Shown here: positions 22,628-31,163 of the stretch, in pieces
Position numbering within the stretch: the stretch's first letter is position 1
Layout of the letters: each line of letters begins with the position of its first letter
Made by a program: the position numbers and the translations under genes
Source: Sphingobacteriaceae bacterium
Lineage (GTDB): Bacteria > Bacteroidota > Bacteroidia > B-17B0 > Aurantibacillaceae
Length of the DNA stretch: 64,000 bases
Reading direction: 5' to 3'
NCBI GenBank assembly: GCA_016705695.1
Contig: JADJLA010000002.1
Span: forward strand, 248,001-312,000
Notes under the pieces: model-generated
The model's database searches: none
Seen by the model: the letters and a program-made list of their open reading frames with translations, nothing else
Told to the model about the DNA's origin: nothing

Positions 22628-24505
22628 ATGAGTTTAAGAGGTCTTCTTTTAGTTTTTGTTTTAATCATGTGCCGTAGTACGGCGCAAAACGCAGATAGCG
22701 TTTGGGTTTATAATAATTACACCAAAAAAGAAGTAACAATTAAAATGCGTGATGGCATTTCGCTTTTCACTACCATTTACGAACCAAAAGAGCAAAAAGA
22801 AAAACACCCTATATTATTCATACGCTCACCTTATTCATGTGCGCCGTATGGACCGCAAGAATTTTCGCCACGCCTTTACAAAAGCTATTACATCGAATAT
22901 TTAAAAGAGGGTTATATTTTTGCGATACAAGATGTTCGTGGAAGATGGATGAGCGAAGGGGTATATGAAGATGTTCGTCCTTTTAAAAAAACAAAAAAAG
23001 GAAAAGAGACCGATGAAAGTACTGATACGTACGATGCTATTGATTGGCTTGTAAAAAATGTAAAGAATAACAATAACAATGTTGGAGTATTTGGAATTTC
23101 GTACCCGGGTTTTTATGCAACGGAAGCTGCGCTAAGCAATCATCCATCTATAAAGGCTGTAAGTCCACAAGCGCCGGTTACCGAATGGTTTCTTGGCGAT
23201 GATTTTCATCACAATGGTGCGTTGGCCATAATGGATGCGTTTAGTTTCTATTATTCATTTGGAATGCCACGACCAAAACCAACAAAGATCGGCAGTCCAG
23301 GTTTTACATTCCCGGTCAAAGACAATTACGCCTTCTATTTGAAAACAGGGGCTTTTAAAAATTTCGAGCCTTTGTTCAAAGACAGTATTCGTTTTTGGAA
23401 ACAATTATCTCAACATCCAAATTACGATCAATTTTGGAAGGACAGAGATGCGCGCAGTGGATGTTATAATATAAAACCGGCCATGATGGTTGTTGGAGGT
23501 TTATTTGACGCGGAAGATTGTTATGGCGCATGGAATTTATACAAGGCTATTCAAAAACAATCGCCGCAAACAAATAACAGATTAGTAATGGGCCCTTGGT
23601 CGCACGGCGGTTGGGGTGGCAAAGCTAACGGAGCAAGCTTGGGTAATGTTCGCTTTGGAAGTAAAACGTCTGAATATTATCAAAATAATATAGAGATCAA
23701 ATTCTTTAATTTTTATTTGAAAAATAAAGGAAGCGTTAGTGATCTAGCGAATGCAAACATATTTTTCTCCGGAGAGAATAAATGGAATACGTTTGAAAGT
23801 TGGCCACCAAAAGCAGAAAACAAACAATTGTATTTTAATGAGAAAGGCACTTTATCTTATAACAAACCAACGCAAAACAAATCCTTCTCAAAATACACAA
23901 GCGATCCAAACAAACCGGTACCTTATGCTGATGGCGTTCATTTAGGAAGAACAAGAGAATATATGACCGATGATCAACGTTTTGCTTCGCGCCGAACAGA
24001 TGTGTTGGTTTTTAAAACAGAAGTACTTACAGAAGACGTAAAAGTTGGTGGTGCTTTAAAAGCATTTCTTAAAACAGCCATCTCAACTACGGATGCAGAT
24101 TTTGTAGTGAAGTTAATTGATGTTTATCCAGATGATTTTAAATATGATTCTTTGTTTTGTTGTGAAGACAAAGGATTTAATGCCGAAATGGGTGGCTATC
24201 AAATGCTGGTTCGTGGCGAGATCATGCGTGGGCGTTACCGCAAGAGTTTTGAGTTTCCGGAAGCGTTTTCACCGATGAAAGTAGAAGATGTGAATTTTGA
24301 ATTACCTGATATTGCTCATACATTCAAAAAAGGACATCGCATCATGGTGCAAATTCAAAGTAGTTGGTTTCCTTTGTTCGACCGTAATCCTCAGGAGTTT
24401 GTAAATATTTACACTTGCAACGATGCGGATTTTAGAACATCCGATGTTTGGATCTACCACGATAATGTGAACTCGTCTTATATAGAATTACCTATACTCA
24501 AGTAA
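22628..24505 (+). CDS. CocE/NonD-family serine hydrolase (X-Pro dipeptidyl-peptidase S15 fold)
   Basis: The protein has 625 residues with a signal peptide (SLRGLLLVFVLIMCRSTAQ), so it is periplasmic or further exported. The alpha/beta hydrolase domain carries the nucleophile in VGVFGISYPGFYATEAALS (Ser about 158), Asp in VVGGLFDAEDCYGAWN (about 297) and His in VMGPWSHGGWGG (about 328). The C-terminal jelly-roll (about 400-625) has TEDVKVGGALKAFLKTAIST, typical of the CocE/NonD group. Members hydrolyse esters or acylated amino acids or act on N-terminal X-Pro peptides; the substrate cannot be read from sequence. Its stop codon coincides with the start of a hairpin repeat of the same type as those at 28295 and 44091. 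Confidence 0.9.
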   Translation: MSLRGLLLVFVLIMCRSTAQNADSVWVYNNYTKKEVTIKMRDGISLFTTIYEPKEQKEKHPILFIRSPYSCAPYGPQEFSPRLYKSYYIEYLKEGYIFAIQDVRGRWMSEGVYEDVRPFKKTKKGKETDESTDTYDAIDWLVKNVKNNNNNVGVFGISYPGFYATEAALSNHPSIKAVSPQAPVTEWFLGDDFHHNGALAIMDAFSFYYSFGMPRPKPTKIGSPGFTFPVKDNYAFYLKTGAFKNFEPLFKDSIRFWKQLSQHPNYDQFWKDRDARSGCYNIKPAMMVVGGLFDAEDCYGAWNLYKAIQKQSPQTNNRLVMGPWSHGGWGGKANGASLGNVRFGSKTSEYYQNNIEIKFFNFYLKNKGSVSDLANANIFFSGENKWNTFESWPPKAENKQLYFNEKGTLSYNKPTQNKSFSKYTSDPNKPVPYADGVHLGRTREYMTDDQRFASRRTDVLVFKTEVLTEDVKVGGALKAFLKTAISTTDADFVVKLIDVYPDDFKYDSLFCCEDKGFNAEMGGYQMLVRGEIMRGRYRKSFEFPEAFSPMKVEDVNFELPDIAHTFKKGHRIMVQIQSSWFPLFDRNPQEFVNIYTCNDADFRTSDVWIYHDNVNSSYIELPILK

Positions 24506-24625
24506 GCATCTCTAAAAATTAGATTTTTCGAGGCGAACAAATTTTTAAAAGCGGAGTTTACTAACGTAAATGAGCATTTTAAAAATTTAGTTCAACGAAG
24601 AAAAAGCAATGTTTAGAGATGCTTA
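24503..24625. repeat. Long-hairpin repeat, copy A
   Basis: TAAGCATCTCTAAA (24503-24516) and TTTAGAGATGCTTA (24612-24625) are perfect inverted termini. The inner arms (TTAGATTTTTCGAGGCGAAC and GTTCAACGAAGAAAAAGCAA) pair partly. It starts at the hydrolase stop codon. It shares inner sequence with copies at 28295-28465 and 44091-44226, but the outer arm sequence differs and is compensated on both sides. Confidence 0.75.
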
Positions 24626-24641
24626 GGTAAATAAAAAGGCT

Positions 24642-24649
24642 TAACTTTG
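24642..24649 (+). promoter_or_regulatory. -7 promoter box of the small Cys-rich membrane peptide gene
   Basis: TAACTTTG matches TAnnTTTG and ends four bases before the ATG at 24654. The expected transcript start would fall at or next to the start codon. Confidence 0.5.
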
Positions 24650-24653
24650 CTGT

Positions 24654-24770
24654 ATGATCCAATACATCATTTCAGGAGTTTTGTTAGTGGGGGCCATTTT
24701 TTTATTGGTCAAACGTTTTGTTCGTTCAAAACCACAATCGAATTGTAACGATGATTGTTCTTGCAAATAA
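24654..24770 (+). CDS. Small FeoB-associated-type Cys-rich membrane protein
   Basis: The peptide has 38 residues. Its N-terminal hydrophobic helix (IQYIISGVLLVGAIFLLVKR) is followed by a basic stretch and a Cys-rich tail CNDDCSCK. This is the layout of the FeoB-associated Cys-rich membrane protein family (one transmembrane segment, three Cys near the C-terminus), often found alone in Bacteroidota genomes. No feoA or feoB lies in this window. A TAnnTTTG box lies four bases upstream of the ATG, and the gene ends six bases before the NAD(P)HX repair gene, so the two should be co-transcribed. A role in iron or metal handling is inferred from the family name only. Confidence 0.75.
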   Translation: MIQYIISGVLLVGAIFLLVKRFVRSKPQSNCNDDCSCK

Positions 24771-24776
24771 ACAACC

Positions 24777-26291
24777 ATGCAAATACTTAACAGAGAAGAA
24801 ATAAAATTTGCAGATGAATATACCATCCAGCACGAGCCAATTTCTTCTTTAGAATTGATGGAGCGCGCTGCACGAGCTTGCGTGCTAAGTATCATTAATA
24901 AAGTAGATGATAGCGCATCTATTTTTGTTTTTTGTGGAAAAGGAAATAATGGCGGAGATGGTTTTGCCATTGCGCGCATGCTCTTAGAACGTTCGTATAA
25001 TTGCACAGCAATTCTGGTAAATTACTCAACGGAATTTTCGGTTGACTGCAAAGCAAATTTCGATCGGTTAAAAGAATTAAAACCGGAAGCCATATTTGAG
25101 ATCAGTTCTGAAAGTGATCTGGGAAAAATAAAATTCACTACTGAAGATGTTATTATTGATGCCTTGCTTGGAACCGGCCTCAACAAACCTTTAGATGGAC
25201 TTTTGAAAGACGTTGTTGAATTCATTAATAAAAATTTTCTGAAGGTCATCAGCATTGATTGTCCAACAGGAATTTTTATTGATACAACTAACTCTCCTGA
25301 TGATAGTATAATTCGCTCGAGTACAACACTCACCTTTCAATATCCAAAGCTAACTTTTTTGATGGCTCAAAATAAATGGGCTGTGCCACAGTTTGAGGTT
25401 TTGAATATTGGTTTACATCCACATTTAGCTCATCTCATTAAAGCAAAACAATTCTATATTGGCAAGAACGAGATAAAGCAACTCATTACAAAACGACAAA
25501 AATTTACGCATAAAGGAAATTTTGGTCATGCTTTAATTATTGCAGGAAACCAAACTATGCGCGGCGCTGTTAGCATAAGCGCTAAGGCATGTTTAAGAAG
25601 TGGTGCAGGTTTATTAACTGTACATTCTGTTTCCAAAGCGATTGATGCTTTAATGTGCAATTTGCCCGAAGCTATGTGTAGCATCGACGCTAATTCAGAA
25701 TTCATTTGCGAACTTCCAGATCTAAAAAATTATAATGCTATTGCAATTGGTCCCGGAATTGGAACCGAACAAGAAACTGCCGATGTGTTGAAGAAACTCT
25801 TGAACTACACAAGCTGCTCACTGGTTATTGATGCGGATGCTTTGAATATATTATCGGAGAACAAGACATGGCTCAGTTTTTTACCTCCTGAAACCATTTT
25901 AACGCCGCATCCAAAGGAGTTTGATAGATTAACAGAGAAACATGACTCAGATATTGAACGTTACGCCACGGCTAAGCATTTTGCTTTAAAGCATAAGGTT
26001 ATTGTTGTTTTAAAAGGGGCATATACTTCCATTTGCATGCCCGATGGTTCGAGTTACTTTAATAGCTCCGGTAATTCAGGGTTAGCCAAAGGCGGCAGCG
26101 GCGATGCTTTAACCGGTATCATTACAGGATTATTAGCCAGAGGTTATACAGCGCCCAAAGCAGTTTTAATTGGAGTATACGTTCATGGCTACGCAGCAGA
26201 TCTGGCAACAAAGAAATTAAGTAAAGAAAGTTTATTGGCAAGTGATGTAATAGATAAACTTGGGAAAGCATTCTTGAAACTCGAAGATTAA
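24777..26291 (+). CDS. nnr: Bifunctional NAD(P)H-hydrate epimerase / ADP-dependent dehydratase
   Basis: The fused metabolite-repair enzyme has 504 residues. The N-terminal epimerase half (about 1-215) has FVFCGKGNNGGDGFAIARML and VIIDALLGTGLNKPLDG. The C-terminal dehydratase half (about 225-504) has GHALIIAGNQTMRGAVSISA, NAIAIGPGIGTEQETADVL, TILTPHPKEFDRL and the nucleotide-binding GNSGLAKGGSGDALTGIITG. Together they repair NADHX and NADPHX, the hydrated damaged forms, using ADP in the second step. The length and domain order are standard for this fusion. The gene ends before a strong terminator and follows the small Cys-rich peptide gene by six bases. Confidence 0.95.
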   Translation: MQILNREEIKFADEYTIQHEPISSLELMERAARACVLSIINKVDDSASIFVFCGKGNNGGDGFAIARMLLERSYNCTAILVNYSTEFSVDCKANFDRLKELKPEAIFEISSESDLGKIKFTTEDVIIDALLGTGLNKPLDGLLKDVVEFINKNFLKVISIDCPTGIFIDTTNSPDDSIIRSSTTLTFQYPKLTFLMAQNKWAVPQFEVLNIGLHPHLAHLIKAKQFYIGKNEIKQLITKRQKFTHKGNFGHALIIAGNQTMRGAVSISAKACLRSGAGLLTVHSVSKAIDALMCNLPEAMCSIDANSEFICELPDLKNYNAIAIGPGIGTEQETADVLKKLLNYTSCSLVIDADALNILSENKTWLSFLPPETILTPHPKEFDRLTEKHDSDIERYATAKHFALKHKVIVVLKGAYTSICMPDGSSYFNSSGNSGLAKGGSGDALTGIITGLLARGYTAPKAVLIGVYVHGYAADLATKKLSKESLLASDVIDKLGKAFLKLED

Positions 26292-26308
26292 GAAAGTTCT
26301 TAAAACGA

Positions 26309-26344
26309 AAAAGCCCTCACGAAACATCGTGAGGGCTTTTTTAA
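26309..26344. terminator. Bidirectional terminator after the NAD(P)HX repair gene
   Basis: AAGCCCTCACGA pairs with TCGTGAGGGCTT around AACA and is followed by TTTTTAATTT. A-runs upstream let it work for the convergent lipoprotein gene too. Confidence 0.88.
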
Positions 26345-26359
26345 TTTCGGAAGAATAGA

Positions 26360-27406
26360 TTATTTTATAAAATCGACATTGTAACTAACACCATTGATAT
26401 AAACTATACCGCTGTTATCGCAATATCCAACTACATCTTTCTGATCGCCGTAGTAAATTGTTCTAACTGCTTTATCACCGGTTTTAAAAGTTACTTTTCC
26501 TTTGGTTATAGGATGTTGCTCAGGGCTAATATAATAATCGGGTGAACAACCAAAATCTCTGTATAGAGGGTTTGTATTCTCGATAGTATATGAATAACTT
26601 GTTGAAGCTGATTTAGTAAGACCTTTAGCACTCCCCGTGTACTTTACAATACCATTTTTTCCATTTGGATTAATAGCATTGTTAGAAGAGTTAACGGTTC
26701 CGGTTTGAATTCCAGGTTGTCCTGTGATCCAGTTAATTGGTAAAGTAGTTGCTGGGTGTATTGTATTGCTTGTTGAATTGGTCAATGTTTTAGAAAATTG
26801 CCCTTCCCAAGTAATATCATCAGCATGATTAGCTCCATTATCAGTTGTATCGGCAAGCTTTAAAAGCCCTGAAATGCTCCAAGATAGAGGTGTAACCGAA
26901 CGTGTATAACCTGCAGGTGTTGTGTTTTTAACAACAATACTACTTGTATTAGCCACAACGAATTTTCCAACCGAATAATTAACAAAACTCACAACCGATT
27001 GATGGTATGGGTTACGAATGTAAACCTGTCCGGGAGCTGTAGCAGTGCCTGTAGAGCATGTTTGGTAATTAATTGTGATTACTCCATTTCTAACAACTCC
27101 GTCAGCACCTCTTGCGTTATTAAAAGTAAGGATATTTACTTTGTTAGTTGTATCGCGTAAAACAGTACATGTATTGTTAGTTGTTGCACCATAAGTTGAA
27201 TAAAAGAACATATACGATCTTTCGCTTGCTTGAGCAACCATCATATCAATATCAGTTACTATCATTGAAGCCGCAGATGCATCAATTGAACTTTGAAATT
27301 CAGTGTCAGCTACTGGCGCTTCGTTTGGTGTTTTTTTACAAGAAGTTAACGCTAGAGCTATTAGAGCTACTGCTGAAAATTTTGTAGCAAATTTTTTCAT
27401 TTTCAT
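26360..27406 (-). CDS. Lipoprotein of unknown function, beta-rich
   Basis: The protein has 348 residues. A lipoprotein signal (KKFATKFSAVALIALALTSC, Cys about 23) is followed by KKTPNEAPVAD, a low-complexity spacer. The mature part is rich in Thr, Asn, Val and Tyr (VNILTFNNARGADGVVRNGV; LTKSASTSYSYTIENTNPLY) and ends KGKVTFKTGDKAVRTIYYGD, DVVGYCDNSGIVYINGVSYN. The pattern of repeated strands with ITWEGQFSKTLTN and GKVTFK suggests a beta-barrel or beta-sandwich surface lipoprotein like many in Bacteroidota. No family is certain. It is divergent from ispE. Confidence 0.72.
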   Translation of the reverse strand: MKMKKFATKFSAVALIALALTSCKKTPNEAPVADTEFQSSIDASAASMIVTDIDMMVAQASERSYMFFYSTYGATTNNTCTVLRDTTNKVNILTFNNARGADGVVRNGVITINYQTCSTGTATAPGQVYIRNPYHQSVVSFVNYSVGKFVVANTSSIVVKNTTPAGYTRSVTPLSWSISGLLKLADTTDNGANHADDITWEGQFSKTLTNSTSNTIHPATTLPINWITGQPGIQTGTVNSSNNAINPNGKNGIVKYTGSAKGLTKSASTSYSYTIENTNPLYRDFGCSPDYYISPEQHPITKGKVTFKTGDKAVRTIYYGDQKDVVGYCDNSGIVYINGVSYNVDFIK

Positions 27407-27472
27407 AGATCTTTTAATTTAATTTGATGCAATTTAGAAAAAATTCCCGATTCCACAAAAAAACGTTAAAAG

Positions 27473-28297
27473 ATGCTTGTATTTAGTGGCTGTAAGATAA
27501 ACCTGGGACTCAACGTTTTAGAGAAGCGAAACGATGGTTTTCATAACATAGAAACTGTATTTTTTCCATTAAAATGGAATGATGCACTGGAGGTTTTAGA
27601 AAACACTGAAAATCAATCGATTAAGTTATCGTTTTCAGGGTATCCAGTTATCGGCTCCGAAAGCGATAATATTGTTGTAAAAGCTTACGATCTTATCAAA
27701 AAGAACTACCATGTGCCTGGAGTAAAGGTTCATTTACACAAAAATATTCCAATGGGCGCAGGACTTGGAGGAGGAAGTTCGAACGCATCTAGTTTTATCA
27801 ATTTAATGGATATGAAGTTTGATCTAAAAATACCTCTTTCCAAAAAACTGGAACTCGCAAAACAACTTGGCAGCGATTGCGCATTTTTTATTGAGAACAA
27901 AGCTGTGTTCGCAAAAGAAAAAGGCGATGTGTTTGAATCTGTAAAAGTTGATCTTAGCAATTACTATATTCTTGTGGTCTATCCGAACGTTCACAGCAAT
28001 ACAAAAATGGCGTATCAAGGTATCACGCCACAAAAACCTAAGGAATCTGTAAAAACCATTCTAGAAGCAAAGCCAATTGAAGAATGGAGAACACTTTTAG
28101 TAAATGATTTTGAGAGTTCTGTTTTTAAAAATTTACCACAGATAAAAGATCTAAAACAAAAATTATACGACTCTGGTGCAGTTTACGCAAGCATGAGCGG
28201 AAGTGGAAGTGCTGTGTTTGGGATCTTTAAAACAAAACCGAACTTTGATGCAGGAGGCTTTCCTTTTTATTTGCAAGAGCCAGATTATTCAAGGTAA
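27473..28297 (+). CDS. ispE: 4-diphosphocytidyl-2-C-methyl-D-erythritol kinase
   Basis: The protein has 274 residues and is the GHMP kinase of the non-mevalonate (MEP) isoprenoid pathway. It phosphorylates 4-(CDP)-2-C-methylerythritol at the 2-hydroxyl. The family start CKINLGLNVLEKRNDGFHNI is present, the ATP-binding GHMP motif NIPMGAGLGGGSSNASSFI is at about 91, LGSDCAFFI follows near 137, and the C-terminal SMSGSGSAVFGIFK near 240. The length is as usual. Its stop codon is the first triplet of long-hairpin repeat copy C. The next gene is convergent. Confidence 0.95.
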   Translation: MLVFSGCKINLGLNVLEKRNDGFHNIETVFFPLKWNDALEVLENTENQSIKLSFSGYPVIGSESDNIVVKAYDLIKKNYHVPGVKVHLHKNIPMGAGLGGGSSNASSFINLMDMKFDLKIPLSKKLELAKQLGSDCAFFIENKAVFAKEKGDVFESVKVDLSNYYILVVYPNVHSNTKMAYQGITPQKPKESVKTILEAKPIEEWRTLLVNDFESSVFKNLPQIKDLKQKLYDSGAVYASMSGSGSAVFGIFKTKPNFDAGGFPFYLQEPDYSR

Positions 28298-28465
28298 GTT
28301 CTATAAATTAGATTTTTTTAGGCGGACGAAATTTTTAAACCACGGCATACTGCCTGTGGCAGTGTGAGCGAGGCTGTGCGAAAGCTTACTAATGTATTTG
28401 AGGCTTTAAAATCCCGATAGCTATCGGGAGAAGTTCAACGACAAAAAAGCAATTTATACAACTTA
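28295..28465. repeat. Long-hairpin repeat, copy C, with nested perfect palindrome
   Basis: TAAGTTCTATAAATT (28295-28309) and AATTTATACAACTTA (28451-28465) are inverted termini with one mismatch. Inner parts match copies A and B (TTAGATTTTTTTAGGCG; GTTCAACGACAAAAAAGCAA). A perfect 18-bp palindrome TCCCGATAGCTATCGGGA lies at 28412-28429, and another GC-rich hairpin (GGCATACTGCC region) near 28342. The element exactly fills the space between the ispE stop and the stop of the convergent DUF4846 gene. Confidence 0.78.
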
Positions 28466-29287
28466 CTACTCAAAAGTGTAAAGTGAACCCGTCGTAAAAT
28501 CCCACTCAGGAGTTTCTAAGGCTTGTCCTTCCTTTAAATTATACCAAGGCGATATTTTTTCGTTATTTGGATTTTTAAGCACGTGAATGTTTTGCGCAGG
28601 CATATAACTTTGTGCAATGCAAAAAACACGTTCGCTCCCTTTTACATTCATGGCAACATCCACCACTATTACTGCATGCCCCGGCGATCCGCCTTTTATA
28701 AAAACATCACCGGCTTGAATATCGCCTATCGACTTTTTCTTTAATTCCTTTGATAAGGATAAAGTTCCCGCATAAGAAAAAACAATTTCTAAATACGCTT
28801 TAAAAACCTCTTTACTATCCGATGGTTTTGTTGCCAAATACCAGGTGGTTTTATTTCCTTTTACTTTTATTCTATAACCTTTGGCCCACTTGCTGAATTC
28901 GGCCTTAAAGCCATTGGTGAAATTAAAATGTAATTTCTCTTATTGTTTTGTGGCGTACAAATATTCTGCGCGCAAACGCATTACGGCATCAGCACATTGC
29001 TGAAGATCTTTTGTTCCCACATCAATATCCAACACTGCTTCATGCACATCTTGCCTATTCTTTTCATTACCGTTATACAGATAAACTTTTGCTCCCGGTT
29101 TTTTTAATGGAAATGTACTTAAGAAAGTAGAGAACGAATAACCATTTTCTGGCAATCTTATAAAACCATCGGGCGTATTAAAACGGTCGGAAATTGTTGT
29201 GCCAGTTGGAATGCTTAATTGGCTTGTTTGCGAATTACACGATAAGAAAAATACAATTGTTAGAATTATAAGTGATAATGCTCTCAT
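28466..29287 (-). pseudogene. DUF4846-family lipoprotein with an internal stop codon
   Basis: The full frame is 274 codons. It starts with a lipoprotein signal (MRALSLIILTIVFFLSCNSQ, Cys17) and continues through GFIRLPENGYSFSTFLSTFP, LDIDVGTKDLQQCADAVMRL and RAEYLYATKQ to a TAA at 28942-28940. Without any shift it then goes on with EKLHFNFTNGFKAEFSKWAK, KGYRIKVKGNKTTWYL, ELKKKSIGDIQAGDVFIKGG and SPGHAVIVVDVAMN to the real end. Both parts belong to DUF4846, where this position usually carries a residue such as Tyr between TKQ and the next acidic residue, so the TAA is a nonsense change. The family function is unknown; the GDVFIKGGSPGHAVIVVD motif recalls papain-like NlpC/P60 His sites. Either two truncated products are made or the gene is dead. 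Confidence 0.8.
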
Positions 29288-29309
29288 ATACCTATAAGTA
29301 AAAGTAACA

Positions 29310-29337
29310 AAAAAGGCACTCGATCGAGTGCCTTTTA
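29310..29337 (-). terminator. Terminator of ettA
   Basis: AAAGGCACTCGA pairs with TCGAGTGCCTTT on the minus strand and is followed by TTTGTTACTTTTAC. It lies six bases after the ettA stop. Confidence 0.85.
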
Positions 29338-29342
29338 TATGC

Positions 29343-31037
29343 TTACATAGCCAATTTTTTATACCGCGGACGTTTTGGTTCTACATTACCCAAACGTTTT
29401 TTCCTATTCTCTTCATATTCGCTATAACTACCTTCAAACCAATACACCGAACTATCTCCTTCAAATGCTAATATATGCGTACAAACGCGATCTAAAAACC
29501 ATCTATCGTGACTAATAATTACACCGCAACCTGCAAAATTCTCTAAGGCCTCTTCCAAAGCACGAAGCGTATTTACGTCCAAGTCGTTGGTTGGCTCATC
29601 TAATAATAATACATTACCGCCTTCTTTTAATGCCAAGGCTAAATGCAAACGATTCCTTTCTCCACCCGATAACACCGAACATTTTTTTCCTTGATCGGCA
29701 CCGTTAAAATTAAAGCGTGAAATATACGCGCGAGAATTTAAAGAGCGTCCTTCAATTAAAATATTTTCCAATCCTCCGCTGATCACATCATAAATTGTTT
29801 TGTTTGGATCAATGTCTTTATGACTTTGATCAACGTAACTTATTTTTACAGTTGGTCCTATTTTAAACTCGCCTGAATTTTGCTTCTCTTGACCTAAGAT
29901 CATTTTGAATAAAGTTGTTTTACCGGCACCGTTAGGTCCAATGATACCAACAATTCCGGCAGGAGGTAATCTAAAATTCAAGTGCTCATACAATAATCTA
30001 TCGCCATAACCTTTTGAAACATCTATAGCTTCGATCACATCATTACCCAAGCGTGGGCCATTCGGAATAAAGATCTCGAGTTTTTCTTCCTTTGATTTTA
30101 CATCCTCACTTACCATTTTTTCGTAATTACTCAAACGCGCTTTTTGTTTTACACCGCGTCCCTTTACACCTTGGCGTACCCAATCTAACTCACGCGCTAA
30201 AGTTTTCTGACGTTTGCTTTCCGTTTTTTCTTCTTGTTTTAAACGCGCACCTTTTTGCTCTAACCAACTACTGTAATTTCCTTTCCAAGGAATACCTTCT
30301 CCCCTATCCAATTCTAAGATCCACCCTGCTACGTTATCTAAGAAATAACGATCGTGGGTTACAGCAATAATAGTTCCTTTATATTGTTTTAAGTGTTGCT
30401 CTAACCAATCAACACTTTCTGCATCCAAGTGATTGGTTGGCTCATCTAATAATAATACGTCAGGTTCTTGTAATAATAAACGACATAAAGCTACACGACG
30501 TCTTTCTCCTCCCGATAATACTTTTACAGAGGCGTCGCTTTCAGGACAACGCAAAGCATCCATGGCGCGCTCTAAACGACTATCTAAATTCCAAAGATCA
30601 TGTTGATCTATAAGATCTTGTAATTGTGCCTGACGAGAAATTAACTTATCCATTTTATCAGGATCGTTCAATATCTCTTCATCACTAAATTTATTATTTA
30701 CTTCTTCAAACTCCGCTAAAATATCTGTGAATTGTTTAACGCCTTCGCGAACCACTTCAATAACGGTTTTATTCTCGTCCATTTGAGGCTCTTGCTCCAA
30801 CATGCCAATAGAATAACCTGGAGAGAAATGAACTTCGCCAATATAATCTTTATCTACTCCGGCAATAATGCGTAAGAGCGACGATTTTCCTGAACCGTTC
30901 AAACCTAACACTCCAATTTTTGCGCCGTAATAGAACGAAAGGTAAATATCTTTTAAAACTTGTTTTTGCGGTGGATGGATCTTTGATACATTCACCATAC
31001 TAAATATGATCTGTCTTCCTTCGGGTGTTGCTGACAT
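29343..31037 (-). CDS. ettA: Energy-dependent translational throttle protein EttA (ABC-F ATPase)
   Basis: The ABC-F protein has 564 residues and two ATPase domains and no membrane part. Domain 1 has Walker A GVLGLNGSGKSSLLRI (about 42), signature VLSGGERRRVALCRLLLQ (about 173) and Walker B VLLLDEPTNHLDAESVDWLE. Domain 2 has GIIGPNGAGKTTLFKMIL (about 363) and signature CSVLSGGERNRLHLALALKE (about 457). The linker P-site tract (about 250-310) has basic RQGVKGRGVKQKARLSNYEK. EttA binds the ribosomal E site and gates entry into elongation when ADP/ATP is high. Length and linker fit EttA rather than resistance ABC-F proteins. It is transcribed alone. Confidence 0.94.
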   Translation of the reverse strand: MSATPEGRQIIFSMVNVSKIHPPQKQVLKDIYLSFYYGAKIGVLGLNGSGKSSLLRIIAGVDKDYIGEVHFSPGYSIGMLEQEPQMDENKTVIEVVREGVKQFTDILAEFEEVNNKFSDEEILNDPDKMDKLISRQAQLQDLIDQHDLWNLDSRLERAMDALRCPESDASVKVLSGGERRRVALCRLLLQEPDVLLLDEPTNHLDAESVDWLEQHLKQYKGTIIAVTHDRYFLDNVAGWILELDRGEGIPWKGNYSSWLEQKGARLKQEEKTESKRQKTLARELDWVRQGVKGRGVKQKARLSNYEKMVSEDVKSKEEKLEIFIPNGPRLGNDVIEAIDVSKGYGDRLLYEHLNFRLPPAGIVGIIGPNGAGKTTLFKMILGQEKQNSGEFKIGPTVKISYVDQSHKDIDPNKTIYDVISGGLENILIEGRSLNSRAYISRFNFNGADQGKKCSVLSGGERNRLHLALALKEGGNVLLLDEPTNDLDVNTLRALEEALENFAGCGVIISHDRWFLDRVCTHILAFEGDSSVYWFEGSYSEYEENRKKRLGNVEPKRPRYKKLAM

Positions 31038-31112
31038 TGTAAAAAAATTTGGACTGCTAATTTAGGGATTTTACTTGGATAAATCCATTTTCATTTTGGT
31101 ATCGTTATAACA

Positions 31113-31143
31113 AATAAAAAAGCCCTCCGAAAACGGAGGGCTT
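31113..31143 (-). terminator. Terminator of the TPR gene
   Basis: AAGCCCTCCGTTTTCGGAGGGCTT is followed by TTTTATTTG on the minus strand, 20 bases after the stop. Confidence 0.85.
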
Positions 31144-31163
31144 CAATTCAATATCGGTTTAAA

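Noticed and set aside
28940..28942. TAA recoded as a sense codon in DUF4846
   Set aside because: Many other genes in the window end in TAA, so genetic recoding is unlikely; a nonsense change fits better.
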